A stretch of 64,000 nt of DNA from contig CM049316.1 in assembly GCA_026874595.1 (NCBI GenBank), positions 26,643,339 to 26,707,338 of the forward strand, given 5' to 3'. The DNA comes from Sipunculus nudus. Lineage: Eukaryota; Annelida; Sipuncula; Golfingiida; Sipunculidae. The notes under the pieces are model-generated. The model worked only from the letters and a program-made list of their open reading frames with translations, made no database searches and was not told where the DNA came from. The position numbers and the translations under genes are program-made. Shown piece by piece: positions 12,382-24,399 of this stretch (positions are counted from its first letter, which is position 1; every line of letters begins with the position of its first letter).

Positions 12382-12500
12382 TTGGTATGGGCAACGAGTT
12401 ACGAAGTTGGATGCGGACTACACGATTGCAGAGTTTTAAAAGACCCTGATTCCAACTCAACCTCGAGTAACGCCCAGTACTTCTGTAATTACGGTCCAGC
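12382..12500 (+). CDS. CAP-domain exon with CAP1 and CAP2 signature motifs
   Basis: After CGACAG the exon reads LVWATSYEVGCGLHDC and ends YFCNYGPA. These are the two signature motifs of the family (xxTQxVWxxTxxxGC and xxCNYxPxG). It starts in phase 0 and ends at GC|GTGAGT in phase 2, which joins in frame to the 20-nt exon at 13621. The segment that normally lies between this exon and the one at 11984 (the conserved W..E...Y stretch and GHYT) was searched for by eye in 12130-12380 and not found. Confidence 0.7.
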
Positions 12501-12600
12501 GTGAGTAACGTTCATATCCATGGACAGTTTGAACAATTCTTTGGTTTTTAAACATTGTGGGTTAATTAAAAGTGTCAATTTTTTCCTTTTTATGGACCGC

Positions 12601-12648
12601 ATTTAGGAAGTGTCGAGCAATTGGTATTAGGCTCGACATTTCCTAAAT
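12601..12648 (+). other. Inverted repeat (hairpin) in CAP intron
   Basis: ATTTAGGAAGTGTCGAGC at 12601-12618 pairs with GCTCGACATTTCCTAAAT at 12631-12648 with one G-T pair, leaving a 12-base loop. The stem does not extend further. It lies in the intron after the exon at 12382. Confidence 0.85.
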
Positions 12649-12984
12649 GACTTGGAGCCCAATTGATCTTAATTGGTATAAGCATTCCCTCGACAGCCTT
12701 GCAACCCAGCTTTAATTCTATTATTAACTCTACCACCGAACCGTCTACATGTGCGGGAAACTGAGGAACCTTTCTTATACCCTATAAGTAGCGCCCTCCA
12801 CTACCCCCTTAGAACATGAAACACGTCGGATTTGATCATATACATAATGAAGAGTGTGAATTTTGTAACTTGTATGGGATTTTTGGCCAGGCCAGAATGT
12901 ATCGGAATAAAGGAGCGCTACCTTGAGCTGTAGGTATCAAACGGCAGGTGACGGCTATGTGGGATAGTGTTATTTTATGAGTGA

Positions 12985-12990
12985 AGAATT

Positions 12991-13025
<35 letters not shown>

Positions 13026-13111
13026 TAAATCTTGGCTCCTTTACAAAATCTATTAAGTGCTGAGATGACTTCCTATGTATTTATAACGGTTCTAACGTCT
13101 CACATATATTC

Positions 13112-13193
<82 letters not shown>
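12985..13193. repeat. Three (AT)n microsatellites
   Basis: Alternating TA at about 12993-13026, 13115-13148 and 13158-13194, in the same CAP intron. Confidence 0.95.
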
Positions 13194-13198
<5 letters not shown>

Positions 13199-13620
13199 GT
13201 TTGACATGTATTTAATTGTTTGTATCATTAAACTGTTGCAATGGGAACCTGGTAGGTCAAAGACCATATAAAAAGGGTGATGTGCTTCTGCAGAAAGCTT
13301 GTGTCACAACAATTTGTGTCGTACGATATCAAGCTTCTGTCTATGAAATGGGGTTTAATCTCCCATTCATAAAATCAGCATGAACCTAATGTCAACATTG
13401 CAAGCAAACCGTCATCATGATAAAGGTGCATTATATTATCATCGAATCATATAGTGACGTACCATTTTAAATAACATTGTATATTTTATTGTATTGGTTT
13501 CACCGGACCAATGTTATTGTTGCTTTAATACGGGATGTGACCGTAACCAACTTCAGTTATGCATACATGTATACATACATCTTATCTAACGTGTAATGTT
13601 TCATCAGAATCTGACTGCAG

Positions 13621-13640
13621 CAGCACCGGTGTATGCTGTG
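13621..13640 (+). CDS. CAP gene microexon (20 nt)
   Basis: The exon CAGCACCGGTGTATGCTGTG lies between ACTGCAG and GTAAGTGA. With the two bases carried over it encodes A-STGVCC and ends in phase 1. The alternative upstream acceptor (ATCAG at 13603-13607) would create an immediate stop, so the microexon is the in-frame choice. It adds two cysteines just after the CAP domain, where the hinge region of such proteins is usually Cys-rich. Confidence 0.55.
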
Positions 13641-14645
13641 GTAAGTGAAATAATTAAATCAAATTTCATGAATATCAGATAATTTAAATGTTTTAATATC
13701 GCGTCATGTTCTTACCCCCTCATGTCCATCCCGTCCCTGCCAAAGTTTCCACGAGTTGCCTCCGCAAGAGCTGGTCTAATATGTCCAAAAATCGCATAAA
13801 TTTATCCTCTCGAGGACTTGATAATAATAGAAAGATAGACTTACAAATAACGTTTCATGGCTATTCGTTGGAAGCAAACTGGGTATTATTGGGATGATTT
13901 TGTTAATTATTTATCTGATTGATCTGTATTAAAGAAGCGATAAGATGAGGAGTTTTTTCACGAGTTTGATATTTCCAATGAAACAGTCGATTTAACAATG
14001 ATGGTGTATAATGCCTTGCTTTTAGAAATGCGGATTAATATCGGGATATATTTTCACAAACCTATTATGTGCTTTTGCAGGATTATTCCTCTAATATTGT
14101 TAATTGTATTGATGAAGACATGAATAAAGCTTCAATACAACTATAATCGATAATTTTCTTCAAGGTAGGATCACTGTATCTAAATTCAATCCAAAAGTGG
14201 TTTATATTCATAATAGACCCAATAAGTATAAATGATTTTAAGCCTAGTACTGTGACCTTTGTGATTTTATATATACATATTTTTAACTTTTCATTCATAT
14301 TCACATGATTTTGTAACATTTAAAAAAAATAAAATTTTTAAAAGGTACACTTTTTTTGTAATAATAAAATACATGACAATATCTAAAACGTGTTTTTTTC
14401 TTTTTTATTTTTACTCTATCATGATTCTATCTACCCTCAAACTAACATTTCAAATTTTCATTCAATAAATTGTTGAATAAAAACCCGTCGATTAATTGCA
14501 ACAACAGCGTATAAACTGTGTGATATTTGTCAGAGTGTAGAGCTATTTGTCAGAACTGGGGGGTAAAAAATGAGTCTTCCTGTACAGGTGATTGCAAGGC
14601 TGGATGGTTGAACAGTGACTGTGAAGTTTTGCATTCAACTGGGAC

Positions 14646-14647
<2 letters not shown>

Positions 14648-14688
<41 letters not shown>
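14648..14688. repeat. (AT)n microsatellite
   Basis: About 40 bp of alternating AT inside the intron before the exon at 15030. Confidence 0.95.
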
Positions 14689-14690
<2 letters not shown>

Positions 14691-15029
14691 GATATAAACA
14701 ACCACAAATACGTTTCTATGTGGAATTGAATGACAGTCTCACTGTATCAGTTAGGATGGCTTGAATGGCTTTCTGTATCTTGAGTGCTGAAATATGACCA
14801 ACAAAGATACAAATTGAGTAAACCTCTGCAAGGTGGCTTGGTCTTAAATTTTACCTTCGTTTTGTCATTTGAGTTGACAGTTGGTAACTTCACTAATAAA
14901 AAAATAAATAAATAACAGCTTTAGGTGACATTTTGTTGAGGATTGGAGTAACACTTCAGTGACTATCCAATAATTTGTATAGGGAATTTTTATAAATAAA
15001 ATAATCTTTTCTGTTGGTCATACTTATAG

Positions 15030-15124
15030 CACCATGCTTGGACACACATCCTTACTGTGGTGCCAATCCCGGATGGCCAGCTTCCTTGTGTGAATCTCAC
15101 CAGTTTATTCGGGAAGACTATGTA
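15030..15124 (+). CDS. CAP gene exon, Cys-rich (ShKT-like spacing)
   Basis: After TACTTATAG the exon reads PCLDTHPYC, then GANPGWPASLC and ESHQFIREDYV, and ends at GTA|GTAAGT in phase 0. It enters in phase 1, matching the microexon. The spacing C-x-D-x4-C followed by a third Cys resembles the first half of a ShKT domain, a small cysteine module often found in extracellular invertebrate proteins, but the C-terminal CPxTC is not clearly present in the next exon. The module name is therefore tentative. Confidence 0.55.
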
Positions 15125-15717
15125 GTAAGTATATGCACATACATTCCCTTGGTTTTCAAAAAAACTGTCCGTTATATGGCCATCTGTTTTATCACCTGTG
15201 TTCATTTTTAATGAAAGCAATAAAACACGTTTTCCCACAGAATTACAAAATGCAACAATTACTTAAACGAAAATACTACCTTGACCGTACCTGTTTGAAA
15301 AGAAACAGTAAAAAAGACAACCGTTAATTCATAAATTAGTCTGTTCTGTTTGGATTCCATGTTTGAATCAGTTATATTCATAGATTTCATCCAAACGGCT
15401 TTGTGCAGTTCTCTTGAATTAAATATGTTTGAATACAGCCGCATAATATACATGACGCATTAACTGAACCAAACATGGTTGTAATGTTAAACCTCGAAAT
15501 TACGCCCACCATCGAGACGTCAATGAAGAGGTCAAATTTGCGAATTGGTCCTTTAAGTGAGGTCTTATTTAAAAGAATCAAAACGAATAGGGGCCCATGC
15601 AAGGAGCATTATTTGCCAATAAAAAAAAACTGTAACCCTAGTTATGATTTTTATATCGTGCATATTTTTTGTTAATATTGATACAAATATAAAATGACCT
15701 TTCATGTTTCCATGCAG

Positions 15718-15856
15718 TCCCAGCTGATGGTATTCTCTGCAGTCAAGGATTGTCCTTCTGGACAAGACACAATAACCGATAAAATATATACAAGGACGAC
15801 AGGCGACGCTATTACAAATCCCTCATGGCCTACAGATGTGGCTTTTACCTCACAAG
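15718..15856 (+). CDS. CAP gene exon, C-terminal extension
   Basis: The exon lies between CATGCAG and AG|GTACGA, enters in phase 0 and leaves in phase 1, both matching its neighbours. It is open across its 46 codons and includes KDCPSGQDTITDKIYTRTTG. No domain recognised. The support is the acceptor and donor quality and the phase match rather than family similarity. Confidence 0.4.
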
Positions 15857-16525
15857 GTACGAGAAACGTAAGCTGGATATCCAAGATTATATTTCATGAC
15901 AGTTCAGGTTTATGTTTCGTAACACGTTTTTGTTTTAAGCATTGGAAAAAAAACTATTTGCATGGTATGTGCAAGGTGTCTTTTACTGTAATATATGCAG
16001 AAGTGGTACCATGTATTGTTATTTATACTAGCCAGTTTCAATGCATTACCATTCATTCGCATCTTATTTTTTATGCTTGTAGTAAGCACCCTGAATACTG
16101 CGCCGTACTTAGTGGTCTTATTTGGCATAATCCATCGCCGAAATCCTCAATTTCTACATATAATTTAATTTAAATGAGAATTTAAGACCCGGAATATGTG
16201 TACTCATGTTGGCGTGAAAGCTTAGTATCAAAATATATCGCACTGGATAATACAATAAATTATGGTTCACTATATTTTCATTTCTGTTATTTACATAGTG
16301 ACTTCCATATAATGAACTTTTGAATAAATAATACAAATATTTTGTTATTTATTTAAAAAAGTGAAATTCGCCATATTTTACCAATATTACAAATCAAAAG
16401 TTATTTCCATGCTGCCAAGAAAAGGTTCTATGATATTACTAAGAAAACTGTTTTTGAATGTGAGTATATGATAACCAACAAAGAGGACTATAGTTTAAAA
16501 TTATTTAATCTTTTCAATATAACAG

Positions 16526-16632
16526 TTCCTGGTCGCCAGCTGCCCGACTGGAGTATTTCCATGGCAATCACATTGGCAGCTGTGAATCTTATGGCAGTTT
16601 CTTTGCATGGGTGTGTTCATCTACAAGAAAAC
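16526..16632 (+). CDS. CAP gene exon, C-terminal extension
   Basis: The exon lies between AATATAACAG and AAC|GTAAGT. It enters in phase 1 and leaves in phase 0, as its neighbours require. The in-phase frame includes VPGRQLPDWSISMAITLAAV and ends HLQEN. A second frame is also open throughout, so phase consistency is the only argument for the chosen one. No domain recognised. Confidence 0.35.
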
Positions 16633-16948
16633 GTAAGTGATAGTTCTCTATATGTTCCTTATACGTTCAATAAATCCATACTCAAATGAACCCACGGGCG
16701 AGAGAGAAGTACCTTGACAGATATTCGTTTTGGAAATGTTAACCTATGCTCTTTTTTATTGATATACATATTCAAAATATTGCACATCAATATAAGATTC
16801 AGAGCCAAGTACATGAATAGATTTTCAGGTGTTCGACTGAAATACTGATATTTTCCAGATTTTTTTATATCGTCGAGGTTGTGTGATTTAATCAAACATT
16901 TACAGTCCACATTTTTACCGTGAACATTTTATGTATTTTTTTTTTAAG

Positions 16949-16960
16949 ATCATCTGGTAA
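16949..16960 (+). CDS. Possible terminal CAP exon with stop codon
   Basis: After a long T-rich tract and TTTAAG at 16948, the in-phase sequence is ATC ATC TGG TAA, giving a short terminal segment. AATAAA occurs downstream near 17205. Weak by itself because the coding part is four codons. Confidence 0.25.
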   Translation: MIW

Positions 16961-17209
16961 AGCGAAGTTGTTCTAGCCAAGAAGTTCCCGATCAAGGACC
17001 CGATCACAGGCCGATGCTTAGTGACAGAGGCATTGTGTGATAGTGTATCTAGTATTAATATAACACTTTATAAAAGCGTATAAAAGAAAATTCATATCAC
17101 GGTTTAAAATGAATGAAGGATTTAGCACAATACCCATTATTTAACGCGTTTAAGGGGAGAATCAGTGTTCAGAATCCTTACTTAAATGAATTTTAGTTTT
17201 AAATCTAAT

Positions 17210-18290
17210 AAATCTAAATCTAATAGTCTGCTCCGTCCAATGGCCCATGCTTCCAAGAACTGACCCATTTAAATTTCCAGATTGTCAAACATATATTTAA
17301 GGGGGATTCGATTTATTCAAAAGGTTAATTGGGGTTATGCTACTGATTGATGATACACATTTACCTTTATTTTCAATTTTATACGATCCTTTCACGTTTG
17401 AATATGTAAAATGTGTTGAAATTAAGCCATTGCCTTGAATACACAGGTTTTACGAAAATGAAATATAAAAAGGAGAAGCTTACCTTGTCTCATGCCAAAT
17501 CCTTCAGCGCCAGGCTGTATTTTATACTTGACAGAATATTGAAATAATAAAAGATAGGAATACTTATGTTTGGGTGCTGGGATCCGTTGGCGAAGGTCCC
17601 CGACTCTAACCCCGCCAGAACCTCAACGTCAGAATGATTTAAATTGGATTCTCATTAACGGCTTCAAGAAAGGTTATCATTACTTGGGCTTTTGAAACCT
17701 AAAACCAAGAAAGCTCGATAATAGCATGCCACTCGTTTACCTTACGCATGGTTACTTTTCAGTAATCAGTGTCACCAACAACCCATGGGCCTATCCTTTA
17801 GAAAACGTGTTTTTTTTTCAAGTCAACGTACATGCTTTATACCTCTTTGCATTCAAACTACACGTTTTTGTGAATAATAAATGGATTATAATATATACCC
17901 TTTGTGTCTAACAGCACATATATCGTATGCACTTGAGTGAATTTGCATTCCGGAAACGTGTTTGTAATTATAATTTATTTATCTACGTATGGCCAAAAGT
18001 CTTCAATCAATAGAATTACCACACAATATGAAAAAGAAGGCGGCTCAAAGATACCAGAAACATTAAAAGTGCTCGTTGAACGGTCAGTTTAACTTAGACG
18101 GTGCTTTTGTACAAAGAATTAAGCAAGTAGGTCTCTATCCCTTGTTTACAACACGTAAATATCTTAGCCATTGTTTTAAAGCTATAGCAAGAATTAGATT
18201 TAGCTGGATACAAAATGTTGTTCATTCAGTCCCCCTAACTGTAGAATATTAAGTGTTTTCTGGCATTTTCGTAACATTGTGCATGTGCTC
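17210..18290. other. Non-coding stretch
   Basis: No gene or recognised repeat. AT-rich throughout. Confidence 0.45.
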
Positions 18291-18294
18291 AGCC

Positions 18295-18358
18295 AAAAAG
18301 AGGGACAGTGAGCAAAGGGCCATCTTTATAGATAACAACACATAAAGTCAGCTAAGCT
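18295..18358 (-). repeat. Diverged family A terminus
   Basis: GACAGTGAGC ... AAAGTCAGCTAAGCTAATA matches the minus-strand family A end (GGACAA ... GTCAGCTGAGCTAA) with several substitutions. The rest of this copy is not recognised. Confidence 0.45.
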
Positions 18359-18817
18359 AATATACCCCACGATGATCATGAACTTATCCAACTTTCAGCA
18401 CAAATAGCATAAGCAGTCCTGCGAAAATGAAAATGAAAAAAAATTACAGCATTTAAAAGCAACCAGTGTTCTTTAACCATTCAAACTATTCCTTATGGAT
18501 AAGCATAAAAATTTATGGCACACCATGAACCCACTGCTTAGAAACTAACACAGTTAATGTAAATCCAGTCTCTAAAATACAAGATAAAAATCAATAAAAA
18601 TGAGGTAAATGTGGATGGCACCACCTATCTTGTTGAACTGATTGATCTATCCATGACCAAATACAATAAATGGTTTCAGGACAATTCTTAGAAATTTGCA
18701 CAATTACTCCAAATTTACAGTTGCAGAAATACATGTACAAGATAAAGGTGTTTAAATTAAAAGATGTGAAATGCTTTAAATATTTTAAAAGTACATGAAA
18801 TTACCAGTGCAGCTAAA

Positions 18818-20345
18818 CAAGTGACCCATGGGCAATGATGCTCAGCTGAATTCAAGGAACCTTGAACTATGGTTAAAAGACTCCCCGAGTGCTCGAAATC
18901 AGGCATTTTGCCAATATATACCTTATATATAGGCTACAATACCTCCTTCAATACATTTACACCTACGCAATCTGTGTATTAAGAAGCCTTTAAAAGTGCA
19001 TTAATGGTGGGGTCGGATAGCGACACCCACAAACAGAGGTACGCACCACCCCTGGTGTACCAGGATCAGACAAGCGTCCTGGTCCTGAGTACACCGGTCC
19101 AAGCCGTCCGCTCCATTCATTAAAATACCATTAAATATATAATAAAATTGTAGTCTTTTACCATGCTTTAAATCCGCATATTGTTCCATTACATATGTGT
19201 TAAAATATTAACAGAAACCGAATATCATATATATAATTATATCCCTTTGACCTATTTCAAGCATACAAAGTATTTATGAACCACTTCTTTCTAGATTTGC
19301 CCAAGGTGAACTTTTCATTATCTTTGACACATGCTGACCACAATACATACTAAACTTGCATATTTTTATCATATGGGCTTAGCATAATATTTAGTTTTCT
19401 GAATGTATGTTACAAACCTATTTCGGGCCATAATTTGGCCATTTAATCTATCTACATACTTAGAGGGGCATTGAGTAGTATCTAGTTATTAGATTTTGGC
19501 CGAGACGAAAATCTCATGACCTTTTGACCCATGCTGTCCTAAAAACTCGCATATAATATTTTCATATTTTATATATCATATTATTTGACATGCAATTGGA
19601 TCGATATTCATTGATCTAGATCAAAAGCTATTGAGTTGTGGTCATTTTTGTATGCCCTACCCCTAACATGGCTTTCCTCACAAATTTATAATATTTTTTT
19701 TATCATTTTTATCATGTGCTTTTATTTTGAGTAAACTTAGAAATATGTGAATCAGAACTGTCTGAAGGTGTAGTTCAAACCTATTCCAGGTTAAACTTTG
19801 ATCGTTTGATCTAATTCCGCCACACAGAATAATTGAGTTGCAAACATTTTTATATTTTGTCCGAGATTAAAATGTCATGACATATTGACCCCTCCTGATC
19901 TCTATATAGGCCTTATTTGCATAGTTTTATATAAAATCTTAATCGGCATAGCCAATGCAACAATACGTTTGGTATTTTATTGTTCTAGGATAAACATTGA
20001 TGTACTTGTGGTCATTTCAATTTCCCCTACCCCTTATATGGCGTTTCTAAAAAAATCCTTAATATTGCACCAATTTGAGTAATCCTTGCACATAAGTGGG
20101 CCAAAACATTCCAAGTGTTTGAGATAAACCCACATTAGGCCATAAATTGACCATTTGATCTAATTCCGCCAAGCACAGGAATATAGAATCGTCAGTTTCT
20201 AGATTTTTGGCATGGGGAAAATCTAATGACCTTTTGACTCCTGTTGACCTCAATATTGACCTTATTTGCATATTTTATATATCATCTGAACGGGCTTGAC
20301 AAATGCAATAAGTTGATGGGTACTTTGAAATCTTCAGTTGTTATA
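18818..20345 (-). mobile_element. Degenerate family A-type element with ~355-bp units
   Basis: The left edge, AACAAGTGACCCATGGGCAA then GCTCAGCTGA, is the family A hairpin end read on the minus strand. To its right at least four degenerate units repeat, each with a GA-x-AAAATCTCATGACC-like block followed by a TTTGACCC-like block (near 19300, 19500, 19856 and 20205). No opposite terminus was found, so it is probably truncated. Confidence 0.5.
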
Positions 20346-20469
20346 GTGTGAAAAAAACAGCCTAGAGCCACTAGGGAGTCCCAGTTTATTCAGTGTTAAC
20401 ATCCTTAAAATAAAAATATAGGCTCACAGCAATAAGAAAAAATAGGTTTAGCTGATTGGTGGTGGTGGT

Positions 20470-20488
20470 GGGGGGGGGGGGGGGGGGG
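20470..20488 (+). repeat. Poly-G tract
   Basis: About 18 consecutive G preceded by GGTGGTGGTGG. Confidence 0.95.
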
Positions 20489-21099
20489 TCAAGGTGGGTC
20501 CCTTCAGCCCACGGGCTATGCGTTGCAATTTCTCTGTTTCACTGAGTAACTAGTCCAGTCATGGGAAACATGTCATGGGGTGACGTTATATTCTCGGGTC
20601 TCTAGGTTTTTTCTCTAGATCCACTTTTGTCTTAAATAAATGGGTCCTTTTGCCGAACATGTGTTAAGACGGAGGTCCTTGAAATTATCGGCCTATTGTA
20701 TAAAGCCCCATGGTCACTTGTATTATAGTTACTTATAGATAACATGTGAATGTGGCACTTTAAACAAGTGTCGCTGATCATTAGCAGGGCCATAATAAGA
20801 ATATGACAGTCAAGGGTCATCCCCTGAATTAAAGAAGCAGCGGTTGAGTATACCAAGAGATTGCGGTAAGTACACTATCGATACGTAACAGCATGATTTG
20901 TGGGTTCGCAGATACACTTTGCGTACACATCTGAAAGGTGACAATTTTCTGGAATTGACCTTTGATTACATAGCAAAGAGGTTAATCTTCGTTTCAGTGA
21001 TCTTGTACCTTAGAAATTGATTTCAGTTCTATGCAGCTGTATGCTTAAACATGCCTGTATAACAAGCCTGAAAGCCTGACTAACTGACAAAAGAAACCT

Positions 21100-21396
21100 A
21101 GTTAATGGGTAGTCAACAAGCGACTACATGTATCCGCCGAAATCAGAGCGGTACGGTTGAAGTGATGCATGGATTGAGTGATAATTAAGGAGATATAGAG
21201 TAAGATGTGTTGCATATTAGCATGGATGTCTGCCGCGTAAACATGATTGTAGGTGGCGCTACCTCTCACTTGAACGAGAAAGCTATCCAAGATTAATACA
21301 TATGCCAAATTTCAGGTGGATAAGTCAAACCACTGTTGAGATACGAGTGATTATTACCCTATGCAGATGAACAGATGGACACCATGCCAAAATGTG

Positions 21397-21449
<53 letters not shown>

Positions 21450-21733
21450 ATGATATAAAGCTGTCCAAGAACTACAAAAAATTTAGCCCCATTGGTCGAT
21501 CGAGTCCCAAGATATGTGGGGTTCTGTGTGAAAATTGTCGCACTGATGGACGTTCTGCTGAGAGGATAGGTCAAAGAAAATGACGGCGCAGCAGTTCACA
21601 TGTGACCCGATCATTATTCCAAGTGTCATAAAATTCCGTCCAGTGGTTACAGAGGAGTTCTCTGGAAACCTTTGCAGCGGCGTCCGGCTGAAAACATAGT
21701 ATCCGCAAAACTCTGTTTTGGCGCATACAATAA
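21100..21733 (+). mobile_element. Family B tandem-repeat element, copy B4
   Basis: It starts at GGTAGTCAACAAGCGACTAC and ends at the hairpin GTATCCGC ... GCGCATAC near 21700-21729. Only about one tandem unit remains, with GGTGGCGCTACC near 21252 and an (AT)n tract at 21396-21446 in place of the second palindrome. Confidence 0.65.
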
Positions 21734-21767
21734 GTGAGCAGTCAATGTTTGAAGCAATAATAATTAT

Positions 21768-23430
21768 GTAACAAGGGACCTGTGGGTAATCGAGCTCAGC
21801 TGAAATTGAATATGAGAATATTTTTATAAACAAAGGACCCATGGGTCACGTCACTCAGCTGAATTTTGGAAAATATTAGCAACTGCAAAATATTTTTATT
21901 TCTTTTGGTTTTTCATGTATATTATTAGCATTTGAAAAGCTAAGAGAAAATAGCCCTGTTAAAATGAAACTCTGTAAATTATAGAATAATGGACATGAAG
22001 TCAAGCATTTGCACTGTGTAATAAATGAAACCTGTGGCCTGAAACCATTTAATGATGCTCCATGGGAAAAAATGGTCCTACAGTAAGTGTTAAATAAAAA
22101 TTACATTTCAGAAATAAATACTGTGTGAAGGTAATTAAGCTTTCAAAAATTAAATATATGGCCAAATGATTTAAAATTAATCCAACAAAGTTTGACCAAT
22201 ATTCCTAATTTTAAAACTAAGTTTAACAGTGTTATTTACACTTAGGCGCGGCCAACTTTAAGAGATATGAATGAAATGCTACAAAGTATTTATATCTTCT
22301 TAAATCTTGTCAGTTAGCAATTACATTAGATCATAATATTTTATCACATTTGAGTATTAGGATTAAATTCCTGAACATTTTCTTCTTAAAAAAAATCAAA
22401 ATTGTCCAAGTCTCAACGAAAAGAATTAATTTAACATTAAAATTATAAGAATCGTCTTGCTTATTAGTCCTCGGTATTGAAGGGGCCAATGGGGGGAGGG
22501 GTCTCTGTTGTTATCGCTCGTTGCTGAAAAAAAAGTGAAAAATGAAATTATAATTCATCTTATTTATTGAACAGGTCTGTCAACAGAATAGGGGAAGGGG
22601 GGGGGGGGGGGGGGGGGAGGCTCCCTGTGCAGCTGTGCAGACAGCCGGATCAAGCTCAACAAGAGAGAGGGCTTGCCCCAGTGATGGGATTACATAACAA
22701 CAGCCCGGGGAGCATAGAGAGCTGCACTGAATGACCTACAGTGACCAAGTGGACTGCCCAAGGTAAGGGAGCCTCCAAAAAATTTAATAACTAGCCTAAT
22801 TTTGCAGCTTTTCAAATTTCAGATTTTTACTGATTAGTTCCTTATGTGTACATGCCGTGAAAATTAAATCACAGTACTGACAGGAAAAAAAACGTGCCGT
22901 GGCCAGATTTAGGCAAAATTGAAGGTACTAATTTTATATTTATGCTAATAAGTTAAAGAAATTGCAAAATATAGATCTAATTTTTCGGTGTACAATTGAA
23001 TCTTGATTAAATGAAGTTATATCCCTGAAAAAAGTCTCTAGCATCAGCAATTCTTATTTTAGGTGAGTAAATTTATTTTCTTAATTTTTTACAAGGTGCA
23101 TTATGTTTGGGCCCATAACTTCAACAAATTACGGAATACTGACCTAATTGTTGGTATGTACATAGGAAATGAATGGAGGAATATGGATATTTACTATGAT
23201 CAAATACAAATCAGTGGTTTTGATATTAGGCAGTATTGAACTGTAATAATGGGTTTTAAATGAAAAACGGAGGTTTTTTCCTTAACATCTCGACGGAACG
23301 AAGCCTTAGTGACCCAATTTTCAGTAGGAGATTTTGGGGACATCTTACTGTATGCATAGTTTTGGATTCCTAGCTCCAACGGTTTCAAAACGTGCCCTTT
23401 AACGGATGGACGGACGACAGACAAAAGACC
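21768..23430 (-). mobile_element. Degenerate family A-related element
   Basis: Two family A hairpin ends lie 63 bp apart (ACAAGGGACCTGTGGGTAAT at about 21768, ACAAAGGACCCATGGGTCAC at about 21831). The body at 22800-23430 is a monomer of the 541-3061 type, with TGTTTGGGCCCATAACTT near 23105, and ends in ACGGATGGACGGACGACAGA near 23402. The final GTCAGCTGAGC terminus is missing. A G tract lies at 22598-22618. Confidence 0.5.
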
Positions 23431-23639
23431 TTACACATTTGTACATAAGGTTTGGTACTTTACCTACAGGCTTAATGCGAACCTGTGTATTGGGATATAC
23501 ACAAGGTATAATGCTTCAATGCGGGCCCATTACTTTTCAAGTACATGTGTAACATGTATATGAACAATACAAGTAATAAAAACGTTTTGAACAAGAAAAA
23601 AATTCACAAACATCACTGCTGAAATTCTGGCTTGGGTGC

Positions 23640-23701
23640 AAACAACACAAAAATTATTGTAGTTGGCACCACCAGTCTTTTATACAATGAAGCTATCATA
23701 G

Positions 23702-23743
<42 letters not shown>

Positions 23744-24052
23744 CAATTTTAGACTGACATATCAAACCCCTCCTGAGAAATAAGCAGGGACATACACTGT
23801 GCGAAAATTATTGTAGGTGGCGCCACCAGTCTTATATATGACAAGGCTATCCGACATTTATAAATATGCCCGATTTCAGGCTGATATATCAAATTCCTAT
23901 GCAGAAATGCACGTACACTGTGCAAAAGTCACTGTTGGTGGCGACACCTGTCTTGTGAACGTAAAAGCCATCAAAGACGCAAAGAAAGGTCAAATATCAG
24001 GTCAATACATTAAACTTCCCTTGAGTTTGATGCACTGGGCTGACCAGGCTTA
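23640..24052 (+). repeat. Tandem units with GGTGGCGCCACC palindrome, family B-like
   Basis: Three units carry TTGGCACCACC (23664), GGTGGCGCCACC (23817) and GGTGGCGACACC (23938), each followed by CAGTCTT or TGTCTTGT and a GCTATC-like block. An (AT)n tract lies at 23707-23740. No element ends seen. Confidence 0.6.
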
Positions 24053-24055
24053 GGT

Positions 24056-24395
24056 GAGAAAGGCAGTTACCCCGAGTGAACTGTGACAAATTGCTGGCTC
24101 AAGCTATTGCACTGAGTGAACTTTTTACCTGCACCTGACTAGACTGTGTAAATTTTTGACCTATACCTGCCTGCATTGAGTGAATTCTTGACCTGTTGCA
24201 TAATCTGACTCAGTTGGCAATCTGCCAAAGCTATAAGTAGAATGCAGCTACTGCATTTATTGAGCTCTTGACCTGTTGCCTAATCTGATACAGTTGGAAG
24301 TCTGCCAAAGCTATAAATAGATCCCGGCTGACCTTTGGCATGTTGCCAAATCTGAAATAGTTGGCAGTCTGCCAAGCTATCTATAGATACAGAAA
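24056..24395 (+). repeat. Tandem units of ~75-85 bp with TTGGCN5GCCAA dyad
   Basis: Three clearest units share TTGACCTGTTGC, TAATCTGA and then a dyad: TTGGCAATCTGCCAA at 24214-24228, TTGGAAGTCTGCCAA at 24294-24308, TTGGCAGTCTGCCAA at 24361-24375. The first and third are exact TTGGCN5GCCAA, the known NFI-type dyad. Earlier units (24060-24180) are more diverged. Confidence 0.65.
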
Positions 24396-24399
24396 CAAT

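Noticed and set aside
13608-13640. Longer version of the CAP microexon using the upstream acceptor
   Set aside because: It places a stop codon immediately after the splice junction, whereas the 20-nt exon keeps the frame.
13706-13897. Plus-strand open frame within the CAP locus as an extra exon
   Set aside because: It would break the phase between the 13621 and 15030 exons and resembles no domain.
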